This document shows, piece by piece, positions 34,044 through 47,100 of a stretch of DNA of 64,000 nucleotides; the first letter of the stretch is position 1; each line of letters opens with the position of its first letter. The notes beneath the pieces were generated by a model, which was not told the origin of the DNA, did no database searches, and saw only the letters and a program-made list of their open reading frames with translations. The stretch comes from Girardinichthys multiradiatus (Eukaryota; Chordata; Actinopteri; Cyprinodontiformes; Goodeidae), in assembly GCF_021462225.1 (NCBI RefSeq), contig NC_061800.1, forward strand, positions 15,298,749 to 15,362,748, in the 5' to 3' direction. The position numbers were made by a program, and so were the translations under genes.

Positions 34044-36705
34044 GAGCATTGAGATCTCAGCCTACTTCATCTATAGTGGTGGATGCTTGCAGTTTCTAGG
34101 AGTATTTGCCTTTTTCACAGGTTACTGGTTTTAAACGCACTTCCATTTTGACAAGTTTTTGTTATGTGATCAAAGCACATTCCTTTGTCTAATGGCCACA
34201 TAATTTATTTCCTAAGTTTATGCCATCTTAAATCCCTAAAAGGTTTTGTAGTAGCTGTAACTCAGAGAAAGCTACATCACTTATGGTTATGTGTTAGCAA
34301 ATATTGTCTCCTAATTAAATGCTATATGAAAGTTAATTAAATTACGTTCCAAAAAATGCTTGAAGACTCGTTAGCTATAAAGGGCAAATAACACTGCATT
34401 TCATCAGCATTAGTGACATTAGTGTTGTGATCGTGTCCCACTGAGATCTTTTCTATCTTTTTTACTATATAGCAACAGATCTTTTGTCTGTAGGTCAATA
34501 TGCTGCTCAATCACAGGGTTAGCTAGGTTAGGAAAACTGCTATAAACTTCTGTCAATGCATTACCGGAAATGTGTGTAGCTTTATCATGTTCTAAACATA
34601 TATCTGACTGGACACAAAGAGTTACAGTGTTTAATAATTTTACATCTTGCTGCTACTGATGGTGTTTTTCTGCAGAGTAGTTGTATGTTTAGGCTTTCTT
34701 TTAATACGACTTGTGATCATTTGGCTAGCAGTTTATTACTATGTACATTATTGTGTTGATTTCATGAATCTGGATTTTTCTCATCAGTTATTTTTTTCTT
34801 TTCTACAATAATGCTTACCGTTAAAGAGCGACTTTATTGGCTGATGCTGCTAAAACAGTAGTCATTAAACCTAACAGCATTGAGTTTATAAAGAACAACT
34901 TTTCAACTTTGTAGCTTTATTTGCACACAATTAACTGGAACCACATTGAAATATGGTAGAAGCTTAAAGGTCAAAGGGTCATATGAAAAGGAGGGTCAAC
35001 ATGTTAGCATTTTAGCAAGCTGCACTGCCTGACAACATAATTTGTAGGAGCAAAATGTGAATTTATTGAAGATGATATGTGTCGAGGCAGATCTTTAGAA
35101 ACAAAAGGTTGTCCAGCAGAAATTCCTGTTGGGACAAAATATCTGAGACGGACAAGAAAAGAAACTGAATACCCATAACTATGTTAAAATATTGGTAATA
35201 CTGATCAAATGTAGTTTGTTATTTTACTGAGTTTTAAAGCTAAGCAGCTGTCAAGCATATACAGTGCATTCAATTTTATGGGACTGAGAACTGGCATTGA
35301 AAAACTTGGATTCCTAAATCAGTTGGATCAGTATCTGGAACAGAAAAACATGGGATTGGGACATCCCTGGTCAAATTTGATCTCAACTGCTTACTTCATT
35401 GCAGCAAATAAGCATAATTGCAGCAAATAGGCAAAATAATTACATTCTTTAATCTTATCTGAAGACCCTATAAGTAAATCAGCAAATAAAGAATTTATCA
35501 TTTATGGTTTATGTGGGTGTTTGGTGTTGTTGGGTAATCCTTGATTAGACATCACATTGTCTGTGCTGGTTGCCTAGCAATGTAACTCATTTACACGGAA
35601 CTTAGAGTTTAATGGTTACGGTCTTTTAAGCCAGTTTCTTTAATGTCGTGGTTGAGAAACAAGGTTTCCTCAGTAAGACGGTTTAGCTTCCAGGCAGATA
35701 GACAGTGTTCCTGTTTCTTTACCTTCAATACAGTATGTATTAGCAGCTGTCTGGCAATATCAAAGTAAAGGTAATTTCAGGTTACAAGCTGTCATTGAGT
35801 TTAAAAATAGCGTCCGTACTGTTGACAATAACAAAAAGAAGCTTGTACTTAACTAAACATCTTGTTTTTTTTAATAAGACAATTTATGTAGATATAGAAA
35901 TTTTTTGTTAAATGCAACCATACCATGTTACATAAGAACTATTAATAAATGCCTCACTGTCTGTCATTGCAGATGGTGTAGGCCTACATATATTCAAGCC
36001 CAACTGAAGGTGAAGCAGAAAATTTCACTATATTTAACGATATTTATATTTAACTACCGCATTGACAGCATGTCAGGGAAAACTTTGACTTTTTATAGAC
36101 GTTTTTATAGAAATTGCATGCCAGGTTTACAATGCTTTACCACAAGCAATGACAAGAATGTAGACAACTTCACAGCTTGGTGCCAGTTCTCCTCAGTCCT
36201 GTCATCAGTTTCCTGCTAGAACACATTTCTTTTTCTTGGGAATTGTCAGGAATTTGCTCTTGCAAACTGACAGCAGAAACGTCTTACATATGTTTGTCAT
36301 CTCTCTCTAACAGTATGCTTGGTTTAAGAAACTGCTGTTTTTAACTTCAGTCGAATTGACTTGGCTGTCATTATGTGCCTCATGCACGACAGTGTTTTTA
36401 TTTTTCTTGTGTATTTCTGTCAAGGGTAAAATCATGCCTATAATCTCTCAAATTTAGCTCAGTGCTGCTGATGTTTGATCGGTCACTGACTTGAAGTGAG
36501 GTGCAGTATGCACTCCCATCAGTGTGTTTTTGATGTCACAGAAACCTTAAACATTCTTTGACTGGATTCTTTAAAGTCTAGCCATTTTGTCTGGATTTTA
36601 CTATGCAATATAATTAAAGAAGTAAATTTCCAGATTTTAGCAGACACTACCTTACAATTTATTTGTCTGCACATTTATACAAGTTTTCTGTTCTCAAAAA
36701 TCTAT
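34044..36705. other. Unassigned intergenic sequence
   Basis: A 2.7-kb AT-rich stretch without a recognised gene. A small decayed repeat piece (about 35265-35370, wording near GGATCAGTATCTGGAACAG) is present. Nothing else was recognised. Confidence 0.4.
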
Positions 36706-36710
36706 GAAAT

Positions 36711-37053
36711 TGTCATCTCTTTAGATATCTGTCTGACCCACATGCAAACCACACTAAGGAGCAAATAATGTTTGAAAAGAGTTTATTATTACAGCACAAG
36801 CTTATTTCAGGGTTTCTTAGGTCCGTCAACCACGGAAGGGCACAATGGCTTCTTAGGCTTCAGTGGAGAGAGAGAGAAGAGTTACTCTGGGAAGATTTCT
36901 TCAGAAAAATGTGAAAAGTCAAGTTGTGCTTACTAGGTCTCAGGTAGGTTAGCAGTCCCAGGAGGCTACAGTGGAGGTTGGGAGTCTGGGAGTCCAGTGG
37001 ATCTTTGGGAGCCAAACCAAACAGCCAAAATGTAGAAAATCCAAGGTCAAACT
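36711..37053 (-). repeat. Truncated 3' LTR of gypsy B
   Basis: 343 bp matching 38864-39205 with about 14 substitutions and one 2-bp indel by eye, then an abrupt switch to RT sequence. Confidence 0.88.
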
Positions 37054-37440
37054 TTGGAATAAATCGAATATATCGTCAAGATATACGAAGACAAAAATGT
37101 TCAGGAAATCACGTAGAACATAATTCATCAGAGCCTGAAAGACTGCTGGAGCATTGCAAAGTCCAAAAGGCATTACTAAATACTCAAAGTGCCCTAAGGG
37201 AGTCTTGAACGCCGTTTTCCATTCATCCCCCTCTCTAATGCGTACCACATGGTATGCATTGCGTAAATCAAGTTTAGTAAAAATAGTCGCCCCTTTGACT
37301 GATTCAAAAGCAGCTGACATGAGAGGAAGAGGGTATTATTTAATTATTTAAATTTAATTTAATTTAGTGACTGCATTTAAAACCCTATGATCAATACACG
37401 GCCGCAGAGACCCATCCTTTTCACTAACAAAAACCCTGAC
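37054..37440 (-). pseudogene. Gypsy B reverse transcriptase fragment
   Basis: From [11 protein letters not shown] (about 37425) through [21 protein letters not shown] and [13 protein letters not shown] to the catalytic YLDDI (about 37080), after which a 1-base insertion shifts the frame and LTR sequence begins. An AAATT-type simple insertion (about 37335-37370) interrupts the N-terminal part. Confidence 0.88.
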
Positions 37441-37990
37441 TGTAAACAGGAGGAGAGACAAAATGAAGACCAGGAGTGGACTCTGGACCTAGACCAGTCC
37501 AAATGCGGGTTATGCTGCTTCAACCAGCTAAACCCCAACACGATAGACGATTGAGAAACAGGGAAAACATAAAAGGAAATAGTTTCATGGTGGTTACCTG
37601 AGAGCACTAGTTGAATGGGTCGGGTTCGGTGTGTGATGCGGACCATGTCTTTTCCGTCCAAGGCAGTTACTCTAAATGGCGTGGCGAGTTCTTCGGTAGG
37701 GAGTCCTAATTGATCCACAAGCGTACTCTCAATCAGGTCCTGCTCACACCCAGAGTCTATGAGGGCTGACAGATCATAGGTAGAATCCTGCAACAAAATC
37801 TTAGCAGACAGGACTAAGCGGGGAAGAGAGGGTGAAGAGTTTTGGTCCATCAGGCTCCCCGACATTACTGACGGACCCGATCTTTTGGTTGTACTGGGCA
37901 GGTGACTAGAAGATTTTCAGGAGAGCCACAATACAGACAGAGATTTTCCCTTCTTCTCCTTAGCCTTTCCTCTGCCGTGAGGTGGGCACG
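37441..37990 (-). pseudogene. Gypsy B zinc knuckle and retropepsin
   Basis: The 37865 frame encodes a retropepsin with an intact ALIDSGCEQDLI active-site block at about 37770 and LGFSWLKQHNP near 37540. Just upstream, the knuckle CLYC-GSPEN-LLVTC has Asn where the family has His. The coding run is joined to the RT after a deletion of the protease-RT linker. Confidence 0.85.
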
Positions 37991-38098
37991 GCCCATCTGC
38001 ATGGGTTCGGACTCTTGAGACAAACTGGGTGACATTATGGGTTGAAGGTGCCCAGTGAAGTTAGGGGCGGCACCCCTGCCTGTAGACGTTCTTTCAGC

Positions 38099-38917
38099 TC
38101 AAAGCTTTCTCCTTTCTCTGAGATGGTTGTCTATTCGTATGGCTAGGGCGATAAACTCATTGAGTGGTTCAGGTTCATCCAAAACTGCCAATTCATCTTT
38201 CAAAGATTCGTTTAATGCATGAAAAAAGGCTGCTTTTAAAGCACTAGGATCCCAGCCAGAAGCTCCCGCCAAGGTACGAAAATCAACAGAAAATTCGGCA
38301 ACTGATTTAATACCCTGCTTTAAACTCCATAATTGGCAAGATAAGCCAGTTTTATCAGTTTCTTCGGAAAAGGTTAGTTTAAATTCATCAATGAAGTTCT
38401 TGTAAGAACATCCAAAACTGGAGGGGTCATGAAATCTCGCCTCTGCCCACATTAAAGCCTTTCCGGATAGTAAACCCAGGATATAAGAGATCTTGGCTTT
38501 GTCATAGGGAAACGAATGAGGACATCGGTTGAAAACCAAAAAATATTGTAGCAGGAACCCTCCACATCCTACCTCACCCGAGAACCTTTCCGGGTTGGGA
38601 GAGGTGACGTTACAATGGGTAGACAACTGGGACACTTGTGAGGCTGCAGCGCCTCCTGCCGGTGTGGAGGTAGGAAGAGCGGCAGGCTGAAAGTTCTGAA
38701 TGAGCCCCTGCATCTGCCCAGCCATCTGTACCAAATGCTGGTTGGAAATTGCTAGCTGATCATGTAGCGACCTGAGCATGGTATCATGAGACTGGATTCG
38801 TTGGTGCTGATCTGCCAACTGTCTCCTGAGTGGGTCTGCTGGGTCTTGTTGGCCAGAGTGTTCTGTCATCTCTTTAGACATTTGTCTGACCCACATGCAA
38901 ACCACACTAAGGAGCAA
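38099..38917 (-). pseudogene. Gypsy B gag, largely open
   Basis: The frame starts inside the LTR edge and is open for 272 codons. The real gag begins near DPADPLRRQ (about 38840), followed by a coil region (LHDQLAISNQHLVQMAGQMQ) and the retrotransposon gag core (PERFSGEVG, YILGLLSGKALMWAEARF, WSLKQGIKSVAEFSVDFRTLA). It ends RERRKL at a stop before the zinc knuckle. It would form the particle shell in an intact element. Confidence 0.85.
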
Positions 38918-39518
38918 ATAAAGTTTGAAAAGGGTTTATTATTACAGCACAAGCTTATTTCAGGGTTTCTTAGGTCAGTCAACCACGGGAGGGCACAATG
39001 GCTTCTTAGGCTTCAGTGGAGAGAGAGAGAGAAGAGTTACTCTGGGAAGATTTCTTCAGAAAAATGTGAAAAGCCAAGTTGTGCTTACTAGGTCTCAGGT
39101 AGGTTAGCAGTCCCAGGAGGCTACAGTAGAGGTTGGGAGTCCAGGAGTCCAGTGGATCTTTGGGAACCAAACAAAACAGCCAAAATGTAGGAAATCCAAG
39201 GTCAAGCTGTCGGTAGGTAATCCAGGTTAGAACAAGGTTCTGCATAATATGAATCCGCCCACACCTCACAGGTACTAGAAGGAAGCAGGAAAAAACAGGT
39301 ACTGGTTAGAACATAAAACTCTGTGTCTGGCAAGAAGTTATTCGGCTAGGGATTTACCACATGGGCAAAACACTCTGGCGTCAAAGGACTGGCGGCTGGC
39401 TCCTAAGTACTCTTCCAAGGCATCCACAATCAGCTGAAGATCAGGGACACTTGTGGAAGGAGTACACTTGCGGCTTGAGGAGGACCTCTGGTGGACATAA
39501 TGCTCCCAAGCCCCAACA
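38864..39518 (-). repeat. Complete 5' LTR of gypsy B
   Basis: 655 bp, TGTTGGGG at 39518 to GATGACA at 38864, followed by CTGGCCAA as the likely primer binding site. Confidence 0.9.
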
Positions 39519-39773
39519 GAAATATTAAAGTATTTAATCAAATATCAATAAAGTTACCAGATACTCATACATTTTTGAAAAATTACAGTTTTAATAGACT
39601 TATGAAATAAACGTTCCTCTTTTTTTATGTCAACCAGCTCTTAATATCATCTGTTGCTGATTGTGAATGTGTTATAAGCATACAGCTTTAATAATCCGGT
39701 GAAATGTACCTACAAAACAGTTTGCAGCTAATTGCATGAAGATTATTCTGTGGTAAAATCACCAGCGAATGAG

Positions 39774-40110
39774 CCTTGCAAAAGTATTTATGTCCCTTGA
39801 TCTTTTTAACATTTTGTCATGCACATTACATTTACAAACATTTTATTGGGATTTTATGTGACAGATGAACACAAACCTGTTTTCTTCCAGGCTTGCCCTG
39901 TATTTAGGTAGTTCAATCTTTATGTCAACTCATTATATTGCTGAAGAAAAACATCCCCAGAGCATGATGCTGCCATCACCATGTTTCACTGTAGGGATGG
40001 TGTACTCAAGGTGATGCACGGTGTTAGTTTGTCCCCCACACTTGACATTTTGCATGTTGGCACTACAAATCCATCTGGTAAAATCTGCATGAGCCCCTAA
40101 AATTGTTTCT
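39774..40110 (-). mobile_element. Tc1-like transposon relic
   Basis: The left end CCTTGCAAAAGTATTTATG is the characteristic terminus of a teleost Tc1-like family. The minus strand has a transposase piece [23 protein letters not shown] (40000-39940 region). It is truncated on the right. Confidence 0.75.
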
Positions 40111-40449
40111 TTTTGCTTAAACAAATAAGGTATGGTGTAATTATTATAGGATACTGTGGCTGTGTAAAATATTTCTATACCAATGAAATGACTTTCTCAG
40201 GTTTCCTTTTTAGAGCCTGCAGAAGGCTTCAAATATTAGATGTTTTTTGCATTTTTGTTTGGCTAATTGTCACAAATAAATTACTCCAATTTAGACAAAG
40301 CAAACTCAGTATAAAGGATCACTTCCTTAAAAAATGCTTCAACTCACAAAAAAAAACACAACTAGGCTAATATGAATTTGCATACATGTGACACCTAAAC
40401 CTGACGTGTGGTGTAAAATTGTCTTGTGACTGAACCTTGACCCCAGGTA
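40111..40449. other. Unassigned sequence before ANKRD50-like gene
   Basis: AT-rich, with no recognised element. Confidence 0.4.
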
Positions 40450-41198
40450 ACTCCACCCACCTGTCAGCTGCAGAGAAAACTCACTGCCACATGAGTCCTC
40501 CCTCTCCTCTTCTCCCTCAGAGGCTCACAGATCTCCTGTTCATGTCTGAACATGCTGAGTGACACCATGAGGGGGTGGAGCCAAAAAAAAGAAAACAAGA
40601 AAAACCGGAGAGCATGAGAGACAGAGAGAGAGAGAGAGAGAGAAGGTAGGAGAGGGAGGATAAAGAGTGGAGAGTGTGAGAAAGCAAAAGGCAATTTCAT
40701 GCTGAAGCTAACAGTAAGGTTCGGTGTTTAAAAAAGGAAGGAGAGAGAAATGTGGCTTAAATTTGGAAACAGACAACAACACAGGTCAGGTGAGATGCAG
40801 TGTATTAAATTGTTGTTTCTTTGACTGATCTTGTCTTTCTCTTTCTGATTTCTCTTTCTGATTTCTGCAGCTCCTCAATCCTCTAGAGACATGGTGAACA
40901 CCGGTAACTGCGTCGTATCAGACCCAGCAGGAAAAAAAATCAGAATGATCGAAGATGACAAATTGCAACTGAAGCTCACGTAAAGTATTGCTTTTTTATC
41001 CATGTGACTCATCAAGAACTGCAGGAAGGATATCGATAGAATTCACCTGATGTAACATACATGGAACATTACAAGACCTGAGATACCCAAATACTGCCCA
41101 GATCTGTCTCACATCAGCCGGAGCCCTTTCTGAAAGTCAGAGTAAAAATGCTGAAGCAGCATGGGATGTGTAGTTGAGAACACCGATTTGCCTCCTGG
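40450..41198 (+). promoter_or_regulatory. Putative promoter and 5' leader of ANKRD50-like gene
   Basis: A GA-rich tract (40620-40645) lies in a GC-richer block. A donor-like CAG|GTGAGA at about 40788 and an acceptor TTTCTGCAG ending 40870 suggest a non-coding first exon spliced to the exon that continues into the coding region. Within the leader, a 30-codon upstream ORF (40891-40983) has a favourable start context (GACATGG). The transcription start cannot be fixed from sequence. Confidence 0.4.
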
Positions 41199-44100
41199 AT
41201 GTCAGAACCCCAGGAGCAAATGAGCAGCATAGCATACAGAGGCAGCACCAGTTTGCTCCAGGGCCAGCGTTTCTACTGCCGGGAATGGGCCCTGGACAAA
41301 CTGAGGCGCTGCCTGGACGCCCACTCCGTGTCTGGCCAAGCACCGGGGGTGCTGGTGACAGGCGGGGCCGGTGCTGGTAAGACCGCTCTGTGCACTGAAG
41401 TGGTATGGCCCACCTCACAGGCAGGCCTGGCTGCAGGGCTGTCACAGCGCTGCCTGGCTTTCCACTTCTGCCACAGGGAGGACCAAAGGAGTACGGTGCC
41501 ATGGAAGTTCGTCCTGGGCTTGGTGGAACAGCTGAGGGCCTCCCCTCTCCTCCCTCCTGGATATGAGGAGATCCTCAAAAGACTATCTGTGTCTTCTGCT
41601 TTGGAGCCTCTCAACTGTCAAAAAGACCCTGAAGACACCTTCAAGAGGTATGCATTTCTTTACCATAATTAATGATAATTCTTTGATGTCAGACAAATGA
41701 TATATAGCAAGCAACACCTCGTAAACCTGAACAGGTGAGAAATTTCCCATATTTGTACCTGTTAAATGAAAGGGACAGGTAAGTTGCTGGAAGGTGCTGC
41801 AACAATCATAAAACAGGAGCTTAGCATGCAGCAGCATGTGTGTGGCTCATTTCCAGCCCAATACAGCATAAATTATGTGTTATTGCCCTCATTTTGATGG
41901 AGCTGCTGATGAAAGCCAACATGTGTCCTCAAAAAAAACCGCTTATCAGATTCAAGCATATGTGAAACAACCCGTGGGAACAAAACCTGTTCTGCAACTT
42001 TGTTTTTCTGGTGTAGATGGTCTGTTCTAATAGTCTGACGTTTTTACCAAAAACCTTGCAACCACACTCCCCCCCTTTAAACCCGATAGCCTCTCATTTT
42101 ATATCAGAGATTTGACTTTGTTAATAATCCTTTTGCTGCCCAAAATAGGTGTGTTGAGGTTAGATCTGTAGCATGTTACTCAGCTGATTACTGCTATTAC
42201 CTTAAGCCTATTACGACCAGCATTATACTGTATATATGCCACATGGATTTAATTTGGTTTTATGGCTGCAGTGTGATAGTGCTCCTGCCACTTTTTCCAA
42301 GACAACTTTAACTTTCAGTCTCTGGCAGTTATTCAGTACTACTATTGAGTTTTTGACTTTGAAATAACAAACATGGTGGTAGCAGCATTATTGGGTGGGG
42401 TGCAATGTTTGCTACACATCACAAAAGTAACACTTTCAGCGCATACTGTGTTCTGATTGGTTATTAGGTTCACCAATTTCTACAGGGTTTACCTTAATAA
42501 ATTATTTGTAAAACAGCAGGCAATCCTATTCCTCCCTATTGTGTAAAATACACAACAGCTGCTTCTGTTTGCATACTAGATAACAAAAAACCAGCTATTT
42601 TCAAGTTTTATTTTTTCATCCAAACAGAACGGAGTCTTTGAGTGTTTTAATTGCCAGTAGTCTCCCAGCATGTAAATGTGAAATCTTTTGACTGTGGGCC
42701 ATAGAAGCCAGGACAGTCGCAGGAAAAAAAGAAGCGCAGAAGCCATTCTTTCCTCGACTTGTATTCATTTCATGTTCCATTATGCGGCCAATTCACAGCA
42801 CCCACAATGGCCCTCCAGTTAGAATGAATGCCACAGTGTTATTTACGACACAACATCCTTCCAGAGAGAGGAGGGGGGTGAAAAGAACAAAGAGGTGAAA
42901 AATGCCTCCTCTACCCCAGTGACCATCTCGGCACCAGTGAGCGAGGTCACCCTCCTCTCCGGGACTTTTCAGCTCTCTCCCGGTTTGTTTGTTCAGCACT
43001 GAGTTCGAGTCCTTTCATGCTCCTGCTTGTGTTTGCTCTCCTCTGGTGTGAAGTACCAAACTGGATTGCACATTCCCCACAGACTGGCTTGAAGCCAGCA
43101 GCTGGTTACAGCCCACAGAAAGTGGCTCTGGGCAAAAAAACTGCACCGATTGAGAACAGACATCAATGAGCTGATTGGATTGCTGCAAGGAAGTAAAGAC
43201 TACATGTGTGACATGTGTCTTAAAGCATCAGTTAGCTCTCTGCACCCAGCGGCTTATTAATGCACCTTGGGTTGTTTGCTGTGGTGTGGTCTGCGTTAAA
43301 CTGTGCAGACCTCAAGGTCAATGAGTTCGTCTGTTAGTGTGAAGCAAAATCAGCGCCACAGACGCAGCAGGATGTCTACAGTTACTGTCAACCATTTCAA
43401 AAACAAACTTAAAGGCTTGAGCATATGATATACGCCACGTAGACTAACAGATAGTTCAGTCGTTAAACAGCAAAGGATACTCTTTTTGCTGCCTACCCTT
43501 CTGTTTCATCCTAGCTTTGGAGAAATAAGGACTTCCGAGAAGTAATTGTAACACATTTCTAATCTTTGTATATAGTGCTTTGTACGGTGTTTTACTTCTT
43601 GACCTTTTCAACATCTTCTCCCATTGAAACCAGGATTTTCAGTGTAATTTATAGTAATTTTACTTGATAGACTGACAGAAAGTAGTGTATAATTGCAAAG
43701 TGGGAGGAAAATGATACATGGTTCTTGAAATAGGTTTCACAACTATAAATCTGAAAAGTGGGGTGTACCTTTGTGTTTAGCTTCTGAATCAATACGTTGT
43801 AGAAATGCCATTCTTCTTTCCAGAACAGCTTAAGTTCAGTCAGAAAGGATATTGTGAACATCATGCTTCAAGTCTCGCCACAGATTCTCAATTAGATTTA
43901 GATTTGGACTTTGACTGGGCCATTCTAAAACGTATGATTTGATCCAAACCATTGCCTTGTACCTCAGACTGTATGTTTAGGATTGTGTTCCTGATGGAAA
44001 GAGAACCTCCAATCCAGTCTCAACTCTTTTTTTAGAGGCTGCAAAAAGCTGTAGATTGATGCTGCCCCCACTTTTAACTCTGGGGAAAGGTGTTTGAGGT

Positions 44101-47100
44101 ATGTAGTGTCAGTTTATTTTGTGGTGATTTCTTACAACAATTGCAGCAAAAAATGTAACGTTTGTAGTGAAGAAATTGGACAAGGTTAAAGGGATTTTAA
44201 TATTTTTTCAAGGTACTGTACAAATCTGCTGCATAATATCTCTAATTGGAAAGGAAATTTGTTTTTTAACTCTCTGTCAGTTCTAGATTTGCAGATTCAT
44301 AAAGGACCAATGGGATTAATGCTAATGTCTTACATTTGCAAATCAGTTTCTGACCCACTTTGGTTTTCCATTAGAAATGACAGGAATATTTAATTCTGAT
44401 CTTGTCAAACCTTCTTTAATATTTTAGGACATGCACATCTGTTAGTGGTGAATGCCATCCTGTAAAAATACGAACCTTCTAACAGCTTAGTGCAGAGGGA
44501 CCATACATATCCTTTCAAGTGAGCTCAAAATGTTTAAAATCCATCCAACATGTAGGTGGCATCCAACAAAGATTTGAATAACAGTCATTTTCTTGTGTTG
44601 GTGTTTTTGTTCCAGTTTAAGCACAATCACCAGCTTTAATCTGATTGTAATTATCGTTTAAGAAAAAGCAATACCTCCAGCCCTGAGAGCTCAGGAATCC
44701 AGTTTATTAGGGGTCCAAACTCACATGAAGTGATTTACATCCAGCCTTCGCAAGTGTGTTTGTCACCGACTCTGCCCTCTAATTACTGCAGGTGTCACAC
44801 TGACACGCGCCCCTTCAGTAAGGTCCATTATATCACAGCTTCAAAGTTCACCCACAGATGTGCGTCCAGCACCGTCTAACCTGAATGAGGTGGAAAAACA
44901 TTAGCAGCTATAAAAGGTTAATTGCACTTCCTGCTCTGCTGGTGTGTGTGTGCTCAGTCGGGGAGTGTTGCTTTATTTAGATGACTAAAGAGTACGACGG
45001 CTTGATAAGCTTGTCGGAACTTAGATGTGGCAGGATGGGGTTTAAAAATCTACTTTTAATTGCAGGATATGGGCTATAATAAAAAGCCAGGGCTGTTAAA
45101 GTTGGTCAGATGAGTCAAACACCAAGACTGCCTGTAATTCTGTTGAGGTGTCTGTTGTGAAATGTCTCCCTTGTTAATCAAAGAAATTAGTTCAAGAACA
45201 CTGATAAATAACATTTGATAAGCTGTTTGAAGCCAAACTACAGTCAGCTTCTTGGATGACAGATATTTTGAGCTAATCAGTACTACATGATGGAGCAATA
45301 TTGTGTCTAAAACATAATATGACAATATAACCAAAGTATTTGTTTGAAATTGATAATACAAAATTAACAATGATGTTAGGCCTTTTTCAATTATCTTATC
45401 AGTCCATTAGGAGCAAAAAAGTGTAAGGCTAGTTTTCAAAAGAGGCTGCAGGTCTTCAAGTTGTCACCTTGGCTGTGGGGACTTGGTTGTCAAGGGTGAC
45501 TAACCACAGTTCATTTCAATTTCACTACCTGCACCTTAACCTAATTACTGCCAAACCGTAGAATCAAATCATATAAATAAAACCTGTCTGACAGAATGAT
45601 GTAGGTTAAAAGATCTCTAAAAGAGTTAAATGGCTTAGAGATCAGGATGTCCACCTTTAAATTGCTCAAGAATATTTGAGATTTTGGAGTGACCTAGTCA
45701 AAGTTTGACCTAATTTTAATTGGCCTGAACTTAAGTTAGCTGTTGATGCTCAAAAACCCTCCAATGTGGCGTAGTTGAAACAACTCTGCACAAATTAATG
45801 GAACAAAATTCCTCCACAGCTATGTAAAAGACTTCTTGCCAGTTACCACAATTGCTTGATGACATTTGTTGCTGCCAAGGGTGGCATAACCAGTTATTAG
45901 GTTTGGGGCACAGTTACATTTTCAAATAGGCCCAAGTTGGCTTGCTTCCCTTAAAAACATCAAACCACCAATTGAAAACTAAATGTTGTTTTAACTCTTA
46001 CCTTTGATGTTAAAATTAGCTCACCTGAAACATTTAATGTGACAAAGAAGCCAAAATAGAAGACATCTGTAAGGTGGTAAATACTTTTTCCAAGCACAGT
46101 ATCTAGGTATACCTAACAATTTCCCTTCAAACTACATTGTGTAACGCTATAATGGTGGAAATTCAACAGATTATTAAAAGAAAAGCACACTTCTTCCATT
46201 AAGCTTTTCATTGCATAGTTTGTCTGTTGTGAGGATTAGTGGATTACCAGGGCTGCAGACCTCCATGTTGGTCACTGAAAGATAGAACAACTTAACTCAA
46301 CACTAACTTAACACTAACTACAACTAACTTAACTTTCAATAAATCTTGCTTCAATGTTTTTTTTTTTTATGTTGCTGAGGCTCTGATAATTTTGGGAATT
46401 TACAATAGACAACCAAAGATAAATCAGCCAATTTTCAGCTTCATCAGCCGATTGTAAACTAAAAAAATCTATTCTTTTTTCAATCATTGAATGCACTACA
46501 TCTATGAGCTACTATATCACATTGACAACGGCATTGTTCATTATGGACACTTTTACTGAGAGAAGAAGTTGCATACTTAGCTATTCTCAGTATCAGTGAA
46601 GTGTTTCAAGACAAAGTTATTTAAAAAGACCATATTTTCTATGACATGTCTGTAATCCATTCAGGCTGTGAAAGATTGAGAAAGTGCAGGACTTTTTAAA
46701 AATCTCTGTTAACTTTGGGGTCTGTGTGTGTATTCCAAGAGAATACACATGCAGATCTCTGCTTTAGTAATGCTAGCCTAGGCAGTCGCTAATATGTGGT
46801 GTTGCAGCTGCTCTTTTACACAAGTGGCTTAATGTTGCTCACAGGCGGAAGGCTAGAATAGCATATTCTGAGCAATGTTGTTTTATATATTTTAAATTGG
46901 TATTAGCATGCCAAAGCTATACAAATATCAAAATTCAAAAATTGGCCACACACCTCTGATCGTTGCATCTCTAATTGGGCCACTTTATTGAAAGTTTTTT
47001 AGGAAGTACAAGTTTACATCAGATAACAACCCCGTCAGAACATGTGTTCAGCTGTTGAGAGAAAGCCGATAATGACTAATCTATTTCATGTTGAAATGCT

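Larger units (their letters stand above)
36711..39518 (-). mobile_element. Ty3/gypsy LTR retrotransposon B (internally deleted)
   Basis: A 2808-bp element on the minus strand between GAAAT direct repeats (36706-36710, 39519-39523). It starts TGTTGGGG at 39518 and ends GATGACA at 36711. Order: complete 5' LTR, candidate primer site (CTGGCCAA), gag, zinc knuckle, protease, partial RT, then straight into the 3' half of an LTR. RNase H, integrase and U3 of the 3' LTR are missing. It is related to gypsy A but not the same subfamily. Confidence 0.93.
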
